Positions 1-5,009 of a stretch of 8,900 bases of DNA are shown piece by piece. Location of the stretch: assembly GCA_013694885.1 (NCBI GenBank), contig JACDBO010000299.1, positions 1 through 8,900 on the forward strand, written 5' to 3'. The DNA is from Chloroflexia bacterium (GTDB lineage Bacteria; Chloroflexota; Chloroflexia; Thermomicrobiales; UBA6265). Under the pieces are notes generated by a model. That model had not been told where the DNA came from. It searched no databases and saw nothing but the letters and a program-made list of their open reading frames with translations. Position numbers and translations under genes: made by a program. Position 1 is the first letter of the stretch, and each line of letters opens with the position of its first letter.

Positions 1-1
1 C

Positions 2-316
2 GGCGAAGGTGAGCGGTTCGCGGTGCCCGAGCAGCACGTCGAGGCCGTCGTCTTTCGCGCCGGGCCTGGCTACGTCGAGCTGATCCAGCCGACCGACCCC
101 GAGGGCCCGATCGCCCGCTTCCTGGCCAAGCGCGGCGAGGGCATGCACCACCTCGCCTACCGCGTCACCGACCTCCCCGCCACGCTCGCCCGCCTCGCCG
201 CCGCCAGCGTCCGCCTCATCGACACCACACCGCGCACCGGTACCCACGGCTGGCGCATCGCCTTCGTCCACCCCGAGTCCTGCCACGGCGTCCTCACCGA
301 ACTGGTCGAGGGGTAA
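2..316 (+). CDS. mce: methylmalonyl-CoA epimerase, C-terminal part (5' end outside window)
   Basis: This enzyme interconverts (R)- and (S)-methylmalonyl-CoA in the cytoplasm, between propionyl-CoA carboxylase and methylmalonyl-CoA mutase. It belongs to the vicinal oxygen chelate (glyoxalase-like) superfamily. The frame is open from base 2 and gives 104 residues. The family is usually about 135-150 residues, so the N-terminus, including the first metal-ligand His, lies left of the window. Visible family signatures are YVELIQPT, then RGEGMHHLAYRV with the metal-ligand His, then the C-terminal HPESCHGVLTELVE with the metal-ligand Glu. A GTG at 23 could be mistaken for a start, but the frame and the homology continue upstream of it. 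The mutase large subunit lies about 0.85 kb downstream on the same strand, which supports the assignment. Only 42 bases separate this gene from the next one, with no terminator visible, so read-through into the antitoxin genes is likely. Confidence 0.88.
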   Translation, partial: GEGERFAVPEQHVEAVVFRAGPGYVELIQPTDPEGPIARFLAKRGEGMHHLAYRVTDLPATLARLAAASVRLIDTTPRTGTHGWRIAFVHPESCHGVLTELVEG

Positions 317-331
317 ACTGGTGAGGAGACG

Positions 332-341
332 GCCAATTGGC
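332..341. promoter_or_regulatory. 10-bp perfect palindrome upstream of the first antitoxin gene
   Basis: GCCAATTGGC is a perfect palindrome in the 42-base gap between the epimerase stop and the first DUF433 gene. It lies just upstream of that gene's Shine-Dalgarno (AAGGAG at 346-351). Antitoxins often autoregulate by binding palindromes in this position, so it is a candidate operator. A 10-bp palindrome can also occur by chance, and no convincing -35/-10 pair surrounds it. Confidence 0.3.
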
Positions 342-358
342 TTTGAAGGAGCGGGGAC

Positions 359-580
359 ATGGAAACGACGTTGAGCATCGGTGAAATTGTCTCGCGCAAC
401 CCTCAGATCGTCAGTGGCCGCGCTGTGTTTACCAGCACTCGAGTACCGATCGAAACACTGATCGCGTACCTGGAGGGAGGCGATACGCTGGATACCTTCT
501 TGGACCATTTTCCTACAGTACGTCGTGAGCAAGCTGTTGCCGCACTCGAGCTCCTGCGTGAAGTCCTACTAGCCGAGTGA
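359..580 (+). CDS. DUF433 antitoxin-like protein, copy 1
   Basis: This 73-residue protein belongs to the DUF433 family (PF04255), small proteins usually encoded directly before PIN-like toxins and taken to be their antitoxins. Residues 1-15 form a short leader. The family core follows: GRAVF, then TRVPIETLIAYLEGG, then FLDHFPTV, then an amphipathic helix QAVAALELLREVLL. The usual GTRVP block reads STRVP here. The ATG is preceded by AAGGAG at 346-351, seven bases upstream, which fixes the start. The next antitoxin gene begins 14 bases after the stop. Base composition is lower in GC than the flanking metabolic genes (hand count of two 60-base lines: 57% and 50%, against 73% in one line of the mutase gene), which suggests acquisition by transfer. 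No PIN-like gene lies immediately after this copy, so its partner is either the toxin two genes down or absent. Confidence 0.85.
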   Translation: METTLSIGEIVSRNPQIVSGRAVFTSTRVPIETLIAYLEGGDTLDTFLDHFPTVRREQAVAALELLREVLLAE

Positions 581-594
581 AAAGGTCGCAAACG

Positions 595-828
595 ATGAAT
601 GCGAAAGTCGTTCAGCAAGACATCGTGCTACGTGATCCAGAGGTCATGCATGGGGAACCGGTCTTTCGCGGCACGCGCGTTCCAGTGGTCACGCTCGTCG
701 ACTTCTTGGAAGGTGGCTATGATATCAACGAGTTCAGGGCAGATTTCCCCGGCGTCACTCCAGATCAGGTTCACGCCGCGCTTCAACTGCTGCGTGAAGC
801 ATTGCTGGCAAAGGGAAGATTCTGTTAG
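595..828 (+). CDS. DUF433 antitoxin-like protein, copy 2
   Basis: A second DUF433 protein of 77 residues. Its core reads HGEPVFRGTRVPVVTLVDFLEGG, then FRADFPGV, then a C-terminal helix HAALQLLREALLAK. A hand alignment of the core with copy 1 gives 28 identities over 54 positions, so the two are tandem paralogues, though not a recent exact duplication. I chose the ATG at 595 because AAAGG lies at 581-585. The in-frame GTG at 577 overlaps the upstream TGA but has no Shine-Dalgarno. The zero frame stops at TAG 826-828, after a four-residue tail (GRFC) that looks unlike a family C-terminus. The DUF5615 toxin frame is already running in the -1 frame over these last codons. This copy directly precedes the PIN-like gene and is the natural cognate antitoxin. 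Confidence 0.87.
   Translation: MNAKVVQQDIVLRDPEVMHGEPVFRGTRVPVVTLVDFLEGGYDINEFRADFPGVTPDQVHAALQLLREALLAKGRFC
810..816 (+). other. candidate -1 ribosomal frameshift heptamer
   Basis: The bases read A AAG GGA in the antitoxin's zero frame, an exact fit to X XXY YYZ. After a -1 slip the two tRNAs re-pair on AAA and GGG, and reading continues as K-I-L-L-D-E-N-V-P, the canonical start of DUF5615 proteins. The zero-frame stop follows at 826-828. A 5-bp hairpin (CGCGC 841-845 with GCGCG 854-858) lies downstream, but its 24-base spacing is longer than usual for a stimulator. No strong Shine-Dalgarno-like stimulator is seen 10-14 bases upstream. The signal is suggestive, not proven. Confidence 0.4.
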
Positions 829-1148
829 ATGAGAATGTGCCGCGCACATTGAGGCGCGAGCTGGCCGGACATGACGTCGAGACCGTAGTCAGGATGGGGT
901 GGGAGTCTATCCAGAATGGGGAGCTTCTTCGTCGTGCATCCTCAGACTTTGATGTGCTCCTTACCTGTGATCGACGCATGCAGTTTCAGCAAGATCTGCA
1001 AAGCTTTGACATCGCACTCGTTGTACTGGTGGTGAGAAAAAACGACATGATCAACATCCGGCCTCTCATCACATCCATCCTCTCTGCCATCGACAGCAGC
1101 CCAACTTCTGGCGCCGTGACGACCGTTGGCGGTTTTGAAGAGATGTAA
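816..1148 (+). CDS. DUF5615 PIN-like toxin, start unresolved (-1 frame to antitoxin)
   Basis: This frame matches the DUF5615 PIN-like family (PF18480), presumed metal-dependent RNases paired with DUF433 antitoxins. Homology starts at K-816 with KILLDENVPRTLRREL, followed by HDVETV, MGW, NGELLRRA, FDVLLTCDRRM and FQQDL. The acidic residues expected for a PIN-type site are present: Asp in LLDEN, Glu in NGELL, and the Asps of FDVLLTCDR. The C-terminal tail after RPLITSILSAI is not conserved family sequence as far as I can tell. There is no ATG, GTG or TTG before the conserved N-terminus; the frame is closed by TGA at 795-797. The first standard start is GTG 837, which would delete the LLDEN Asp. 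Candidates are a -1 frameshift at 810-816, a rare ATT (819) or CTG (822) start behind AAAGGG, or a start lost by mutation. The TAA at 1146-1148 overlaps an ATG in the mutase frame. The gene shares the lower GC of the antitoxin genes. Confidence 0.75.
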   Translation, partial: KILLDENVPRTLRRELAGHDVETVVRMGWESIQNGELLRRASSDFDVLLTCDRRMQFQQDLQSFDIALVVLVVRKNDMINIRPLITSILSAIDSSPTSGAVTTVGGFEEM

Positions 1149-1171
1149 TGCCTGCGCCCGTGGAGAATGCC

Positions 1172-2761
1172 ATGACGAGCACCAGTGCGCCTGTCGCCGC
1201 TAACCAACAGGTCACGACCGACTCCGGCATCGAGATCGAGCCGGTTTACCACGCGTCGGACGAGCCGGTCCCGCTCGCGGACCCCGGCGAGTATCCCTAC
1301 ACCCGTGGCATCCACCCGACGATGTATCGCTCGCGGCGGTGGACGATGCGGCAGTACGCCGGGTTCTCTTCGGCTGAGGAGAGCAACCGGCGCTACCGCC
1401 TGCTGATGCGGCGCGGCACGACCGGGCTCAGCGTCGCCTTCGACCTGCCGACCCAGCTCGGGCTCGACTCCGACGACCCTCGCGCCTTCGGGGAGGTCGG
1501 GCGCGTCGGCGTGGCGATCAGCACCCTCGACGACATGCGCCGCCTGTTTGCCGACATCGATCTCACCGCCGTCACCACCTCGATGACGATCAACGCGCCG
1601 GCCGCGCTGCTTCTCCTCATGTACCAGATCGTCGCCGAGGAGCAGGGCGCCGACGCGGCGAAACTCGGCGGGACGATCCAGAACGACATCCTCAAGGAGT
1701 ACGCCGCGCGTGGTACCTACATCTACCCGCCGCGCCCGTCGATGCGGCTCGTCACCGACACCTTCGCCTACTGCGCGGAGCACCTGCCGAGTTGGAACAC
1801 GATCTCCGTCTCCGGCTATCACATGCGCGAGGCGGGCTGCTCGGCGGCACAGGAGATCGCCTTCACGCTCGCGAATGCCATCGCCTACGTCGAAGCCGCA
1901 CTCGAAGCCGGATTGAGCGTCAACGACTTCGCGCCGCGCATGAGCTTTTTCTTCGCCGCGCACTCAAACCTCTTCGAGGAGGCGGCCAAGTTCCGCGCGG
2001 CGCGCCGAATGTGGGCAACCATCGCCCGCGAGCGCTTCGGAGCGACCAACCCGAAGGCGTTGATGATGCGCTTTCACACCCAGACCGGCGGTGTGACGCT
2101 GACGGCCCAGCAGCCGCTCAACAACGTCGTCCGCGTCGCCTATCAGGCCCTCTCGGCCGTGCTCGGCGGCACGCAGAGCCTGCACACCAACGGCTACGAC
2201 GAGGCGCTGGCGATCCCGACCGAGGAGGCGGCGACCCTTGCCCTTCGCACCCAGCAAATCCTGGCCGAGGAGACCGGGGTCGCCGCCACCGCCGATCCGC
2301 TGGCTGGTTCGTATTTCGTCGAGGCGCTGACCGATGCGCTGGAGGTCAAGGCGCGCCAGTGGATCGAGCAAGTCGAGGAACAGGGTGGGGCGGTCGCGGC
2401 GATTGAGCGTGGCTTCGTGCAAAGCGCGATTGCCGACAACGCCTACCACCGAGAGTTGGCGCGCTCGAGCGGTGACGAGATCGTGGTCGGCGTCAATCGC
2501 CATGTCGAGGACGAGGACGTGTCCATCGAACTCCACAAGATCGACCGGGCGGCGGTCGACCGTCAGGTCGAGCGAGTGCGGTCGTTCAAAGCGGCTCAGG
2601 ACCGGGACAGCGTGCGGCGGGCACTCGCCGAGGTTGACGCGACGGTTGACGCCGCGGCGAATCTCTTGCCACCGATGAAGCGGGCGCTGGAGCGCGGCGC
2701 GACGCTGGGACAGATCGCCGGCACACTCCGCGACCGCTTCGGTGAGCACCGCGCGGGTTGA
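1172..2761 (+). CDS. methylmalonyl-CoA mutase, catalytic large subunit (no B12 domain)
   Basis: This is the TIM-barrel catalytic subunit of an adenosylcobalamin-dependent acyl-CoA mutase, which converts (R)-methylmalonyl-CoA to succinyl-CoA in the cytoplasm. It has 529 residues, the usual length for split mutases. The DxHxxG cobalamin-binding domain is absent and must be encoded elsewhere. Signatures include GIHPTMYRSRRWTMRQYAGF, SVAFDLPTQLGLD, GTIQNDILKEY, YPPRPSMR, TISVSGYHMREAG and TQSLHTNGYDEA. By alignment from memory to the Propionibacterium enzyme, the substrate-specificity positions Tyr89 and Arg207 correspond to Tyr52 and Arg192 here. The active-site Tyr-His pair is 216-217. This favours methylmalonyl-CoA over isobutyryl- or 2-hydroxyisobutyryl-CoA. 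I chose ATG 1172 because GGAG sits at 1162-1165. ATG 1148, overlapping the toxin stop with a weaker GAAGAG at 1137-1142, would add eight residues. The epimerase gene upstream fits the pathway. The stop lies three bases from the convergent sodC stop. Confidence 0.93.
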   Translation: MTSTSAPVAANQQVTTDSGIEIEPVYHASDEPVPLADPGEYPYTRGIHPTMYRSRRWTMRQYAGFSSAEESNRRYRLLMRRGTTGLSVAFDLPTQLGLDSDDPRAFGEVGRVGVAISTLDDMRRLFADIDLTAVTTSMTINAPAALLLLMYQIVAEEQGADAAKLGGTIQNDILKEYAARGTYIYPPRPSMRLVTDTFAYCAEHLPSWNTISVSGYHMREAGCSAAQEIAFTLANAIAYVEAALEAGLSVNDFAPRMSFFFAAHSNLFEEAAKFRAARRMWATIARERFGATNPKALMMRFHTQTGGVTLTAQQPLNNVVRVAYQALSAVLGGTQSLHTNGYDEALAIPTEEAATLALRTQQILAEETGVAATADPLAGSYFVEALTDALEVKARQWIEQVEEQGGAVAAIERGFVQSAIADNAYHRELARSSGDEIVVGVNRHVEDEDVSIELHKIDRAAVDRQVERVRSFKAAQDRDSVRRALAEVDATVDAAANLLPPMKRALERGATLGQIAGTLRDRFGEHRAG

Positions 2762-2764
2762 TCC

Positions 2765-3415
2765 CTACGACGCGGGGGTAGCGGCGGGCGTGGCCGCGCC
2801 AGGCGTACCGACGGTCGTGGATGGGTAAATGATGCCGCAGGCAATGCGGTCGCCGCTGTTGCCGGTCGGGTCGGTCATCAGGTCGTCGGCGTTGGCATGG
2901 ATCACCAACGCGCTGCCGTCGGCGTCCCGCAGGCTGTTCGGCGTGCCGGGTTCGAGCGTCACCTTGGCCGTCGCAATCGAGACGGTGTAGGCGCCATCGT
3001 CCCCGACCAGCAGATTCCCGAGATCACCAGCGTGCGCGTCCGCATCGGTCGGCGCGCCGTGACTCGCGTTCGTGGGGTTGAAATGGGCGCCGGCCGCGCC
3101 GAACGGCATGTCTCCCTCCGCGGAGCAGACGCCGGACTCATGGATATGGATGCCATGCTCCCCCGGTTCGATGTCGCGGCCGGAGATTTGAATAACGACC
3201 TGGCCACTCGATTGGGCGATCGCGCCGGTGCCGACGAGATTGCCCTCGACATCGACCAGGGCAATCTGGACCGAGACACTCGCCATCGGCGACGCCATCG
3301 GGCTTGGGCTGATCACCGGTGTGCCATCTTGGGCGGCCACCACCCCCGCGAACGCCAGCGTCGCCGCGAGCGCACTACACGCGAACACCGTCCGAAGTCG
3401 ATCACTGCTGAACAT
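2765..3415 (-). CDS. sodC: exported Cu/Zn superoxide dismutase
   Basis: This enzyme dismutates superoxide outside the cytoplasmic membrane. It has 216 residues. Residues 1-28 look like a Sec signal peptide (basic start, then a hydrophobic run ending VVAAQ), followed by a Pro/Ser/Ala linker to about 46 and the SOD fold. All metal ligands are visible: His90 and His92 in HGIHIH, bridging His111 in AHFNP, His119, His128 and Asp131 in HAGDLGNL, and His173 in VIHANAD. Cys97 and Cys193 can form the conserved disulfide, and Arg190 in DRIACG is the substrate-guiding Arg. The C-terminus ends in a TPGAATPAATP-type tail. ATG 3415 is chosen because AGGAGG lies about six bases upstream; a TTG at 3439 in the same frame would swallow that site. 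It lies downstream of, and co-directional with, a cupredoxin gene, 88 bases away, which suggests a shared copper or oxidative-stress role. Confidence 0.93.
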   Translation of the reverse strand: MFSSDRLRTVFACSALAATLAFAGVVAAQDGTPVISPSPMASPMASVSVQIALVDVEGNLVGTGAIAQSSGQVVIQISGRDIEPGEHGIHIHESGVCSAEGDMPFGAAGAHFNPTNASHGAPTDADAHAGDLGNLLVGDDGAYTVSIATAKVTLEPGTPNSLRDADGSALVIHANADDLMTDPTGNSGDRIACGIIYPSTTVGTPGAATPAATPAS

Positions 3416-3451
3416 ACGAACCTCCTCATGATGCTTCAAGTACGGAACGCT

Positions 3452-3475
3452 CGGTGGAGACGGCCCACCGCCGTC
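3452..3475. other. two overlapping, mutually exclusive hairpins in the cupredoxin-sodC gap
   Basis: CGGTGG (3452-3457) can pair with CCACCG (3465-3470). Alternatively GACGGC (3459-3464) can pair with GCCGTC (3470-3475) around a 5-base loop. The two stems share bases, so only one can form at a time. They lie between the cupredoxin stop and the sodC Shine-Dalgarno on the minus-strand transcript. There is no U-run, so an ordinary intrinsic terminator is unlikely. An mRNA-processing or attenuation element is possible but unsupported beyond the pairing. Confidence 0.3.
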
Positions 3476-3504
3476 GCGGAGGGGTGGCCCGATGCCCTCT
3501 CCGC
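3476..3504. repeat. REP-like inverted repeat after the cupredoxin stop
   Basis: GCGGAGGGG (3476-3484) pairs with CCTCTCCGC (3496-3504) as a 9-bp stem with one G-U wobble and an 11-base loop. The 3' arm touches the cupredoxin stop codon. The plus strand reads CGGAGGGGTGGCCCG, closely resembling CGGAGAGGGGTGGCGCG at 7921-7936 in the other hairpin-rich gap. This suggests members of one dispersed REP-like family. It may protect or end the cupredoxin message; no T-tract follows on the minus strand. Confidence 0.45.
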
Positions 3505-3992
3505 TACTGCACGGTCAACGTGCCGACCATACCCAATTCGCGGTGACCGGGGATCGAGCAATAGAACTCGTACGTTCCCGCTGGCAGGTTCAGCGTCAGC
3601 GCCGTCGATTGCCCTGCTTGAACGTCGTCCGACACGACGCTCGGGTTATCGATCGTGAAGTTGTGCGGTGTGACGCCACTATTGGTCAGCGTTACCGACA
3701 CGTCGGTATCGGCGGGGATCGTAAACGAGGACGGGGTGTAGGCAAACTCGATCATATCGACCGTGAGCTCCGTGACCGCTTGCCCGCCTGCCGGGCAGCC
3801 ACCCGCGGCCGGAGAGGCGACAGGCGATGCCGCAGGACTTGCAGAGCTCGACGCAATCGGACTCGCGCAGGGCGTGCCGCTGGTTTGCCCGGCCGTGGTC
3901 GACCGAGATCCACCCACGAACCCGCCGGCGAAACCAGCGACGAGGACCACGATCACGACCGACGGCAACATGAATTGCCTAAACTGTCTCAC
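3504..3992 (-). CDS. membrane-anchored or exported cupredoxin (type 1 copper protein)
   Basis: A 162-residue plastocyanin/azurin-like protein that probably carries electrons, or handles copper, on the outer face of the membrane. Residues 8-28 form a hydrophobic segment (signal anchor, or a signal peptide without a clear cleavage site). Residues 36-72 are a Ser/Ala/Pro-rich linker bounded by two Cys (42 and 66). The cupredoxin domain covers about 73-162. The type 1 copper ligands are visible: His110 in TPHNF, then Cys145, His150 and Met155 in YCSIPGHRELGM. The GTG start is supported by AAGGAG about eight bases upstream; ATG at residue 8 would cut into the hydrophobic segment. The gene lies 88 bases upstream of sodC on the same strand and 93 bases downstream of prmC. 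It may be an electron carrier, or a copper store for the dismutase; the sequence does not decide. Confidence 0.88.
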   Translation of the reverse strand: MRQFRQFMLPSVVIVVLVAGFAGGFVGGSRSTTAGQTSGTPCASPIASSSASPAASPVASPAAGGCPAGGQAVTELTVDMIEFAYTPSSFTIPADTDVSVTLTNSGVTPHNFTIDNPSVVSDDVQAGQSTALTLNLPAGTYEFYCSIPGHRELGMVGTLTVQ

Positions 3993-4011
3993 TCACGCGT
4001 CTCCTTCCCGG

Positions 4012-4039
4012 AAAATACCCGGATAATCAATGGTCGCAA
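4012..4039 (-). promoter_or_regulatory. weak candidate sigma-70 promoter for cupredoxin-sodC
   Basis: On the minus strand TTGCGA (4039-4034) and TATTTT (4017-4012) are spaced by 16 bases and each matches four of six consensus bases. The predicted start of transcription, near 4005, would fall inside the Shine-Dalgarno, which counts against it. A second -10-like GATTAT (4028-4023) would leave a complete ribosome-binding site but has no matching -35. This AT-richer stretch is still the best place for a promoter upstream of the pair. Confidence 0.25.
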
Positions 4040-4042
4040 CCA

Positions 4043-4062
4043 ACTCGGCTCACCGCCCGAGT
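4043..4062 (-). terminator. possible weak terminator hairpin after prmC
   Basis: ACTCGG and CCGAGT form a 6-bp stem with an 8-base loop, 24 bases beyond the prmC stop. On the minus-strand transcript it is followed by UGGUUG, a poor U-tract. It could end prmC transcription inefficiently or be incidental. Confidence 0.3.
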
Positions 4063-4085
4063 GGCCGCGTTCGTTCCCCCGACCG

Positions 4086-4991
4086 TCACGCAAGACGGCG
4101 CCCACCATTCGTGCGGGTCAACACCGCGTGACGTGCCAACCCCGCGAGATCGGGCAGGACCTGAAGCGAGGCGTCCGGCATGGCGCGGGAAATAAGCTTC
4201 GCGAGCGGTGCGATCTGACCAGGGTCGACCTCCATCCCTGCCGCGCCGGTGATGCTCAGCACCCGCGGCAGGTCCGCTACGAGTGCCCGCATGAGCGTGA
4301 GTCCGTCACCACCACCATCCAATGCCAGGGCTGGCTCGGCCGCCAGGGCCGGGTTGGCCGCCATCTGTTCCGGTGTGAGATACGGCAAGTTAGCCAACAC
4401 GAGGTCGACCGACCCGCCAGACCATTCAAGCAGCGAGCCGCGAACCATCCGCACGCGGTCCTGTCGCTCCGGCGGCAGAAGTGTTGTCCTGTTGCGCGCC
4501 GCGACCGCGAGCGCACCGACAGAGACATCAGCGGCGATGATTTGGCCGCGCCAGCCCGGACCCATGTGCGCCGCGAGAGAAATGGCGATCGCGCCGCTCC
4601 CGGTGCCGACATCGACGACGGTCGCGTGCGGGTGCCCGGCGAGCCAACCGAGTGCCCATTCGACAAGCACCTCCGTTTCGGGACGTGGGATCAGTACCTC
4701 CTGATTGACGTGAAACGGGAGACTCATGAACTCCCGGAAGCCCGTCAGGTACGCCACAGGTTGGCCGGCAATGCGTCGTTCCACCAGCGCGAAGAATGCC
4801 GCCGCATGATTGCGGCCGAGCGGTTGTTCCGCACGCAGAAATACCTCCGTACGGTCCAGATCGAGGGTGTGCCGGAGCAGGACCTCGGCGTCGAGGCGTG
4901 GAGTCTCGCTCCCGTCTTGAGCCAGGCGCCGCGTGGCTACGCGCATCGCTTCGGTGGTCGTCAGTTCGCCATCACCAGTCTGTTCGGTCAT
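4086..4991 (-). CDS. prmC: peptide chain release factor N5-glutamine methyltransferase
   Basis: PrmC (HemK) uses S-adenosylmethionine to methylate the glutamine of the GGQ motif in release factors 1 and 2. The protein has 301 residues, slightly above the family norm. Residues 1-95 form the helical substrate-binding domain, with PRLDAEVLL and GQPVAYLTGFREF. The methyltransferase domain follows with IPRPETEVLVEW (101-112) and the SAM loop VVDVGTGSGAIAISLA (125-140). It ends with ALALDGGGDGL and MEVDPGQ. The catalytic motif is NLPY (201-204) where most PrmC proteins have NPPY. I chose ATG 4991 because homology begins just after it. No Shine-Dalgarno is evident, and a small hairpin sits directly upstream. 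The same frame stays open to 5267, but the added residues look non-native. GTG at 5000 is an alternative start three codons earlier. prfA, its substrate gene, lies on the same strand 1.1 kb upstream, beyond an opposite-strand gene. Confidence 0.92.
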   Translation of the reverse strand: MTEQTGDGELTTTEAMRVATRRLAQDGSETPRLDAEVLLRHTLDLDRTEVFLRAEQPLGRNHAAAFFALVERRIAGQPVAYLTGFREFMSLPFHVNQEVLIPRPETEVLVEWALGWLAGHPHATVVDVGTGSGAIAISLAAHMGPGWRGQIIAADVSVGALAVAARNRTTLLPPERQDRVRMVRGSLLEWSGGSVDLVLANLPYLTPEQMAANPALAAEPALALDGGGDGLTLMRALVADLPRVLSITGAAGMEVDPGQIAPLAKLISRAMPDASLQVLPDLAGLARHAVLTRTNGGRRLA

Positions 4992-4995
4992 CGGA

Positions 4996-5009
4996 CGCAC
5001 GGGCGTGCG
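4996..5009 (-). promoter_or_regulatory. small hairpin at the prmC translation start
   Basis: CGCAC (4996-5000) and GTGCG (5005-5009) form a 5-bp, all-GC-rich stem with a 4-base loop. On the prmC transcript it occupies roughly bases -5 to -18 relative to ATG 4991, where a Shine-Dalgarno would normally lie. It could lower initiation, or indicate a leaderless or different start. The stem is short, so chance is possible. Confidence 0.3.

Noticed and set aside
577..594. GTG start for the second antitoxin overlapping the first one's stop
   Set aside because: The GTGA overlap is attractive for coupling, but no Shine-Dalgarno precedes it. ATG 595 has AAAGG at a suitable distance and matches the usual family N-terminus length better.
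986..1963. 325-residue open frame on the minus strand antisense to the toxin end and the mutase
   Set aside because: Arg/Gly/Asp/Val-biased composition typical of an antisense frame in a GC-rich gene; no recognisable domain. The plus-strand mutase homology is continuous through it.
1964..2749. 261-residue minus-strand open frame within the mutase
   Set aside because: Antisense shadow of a fully conserved enzyme gene; no ribosome-binding site or domain recognised.
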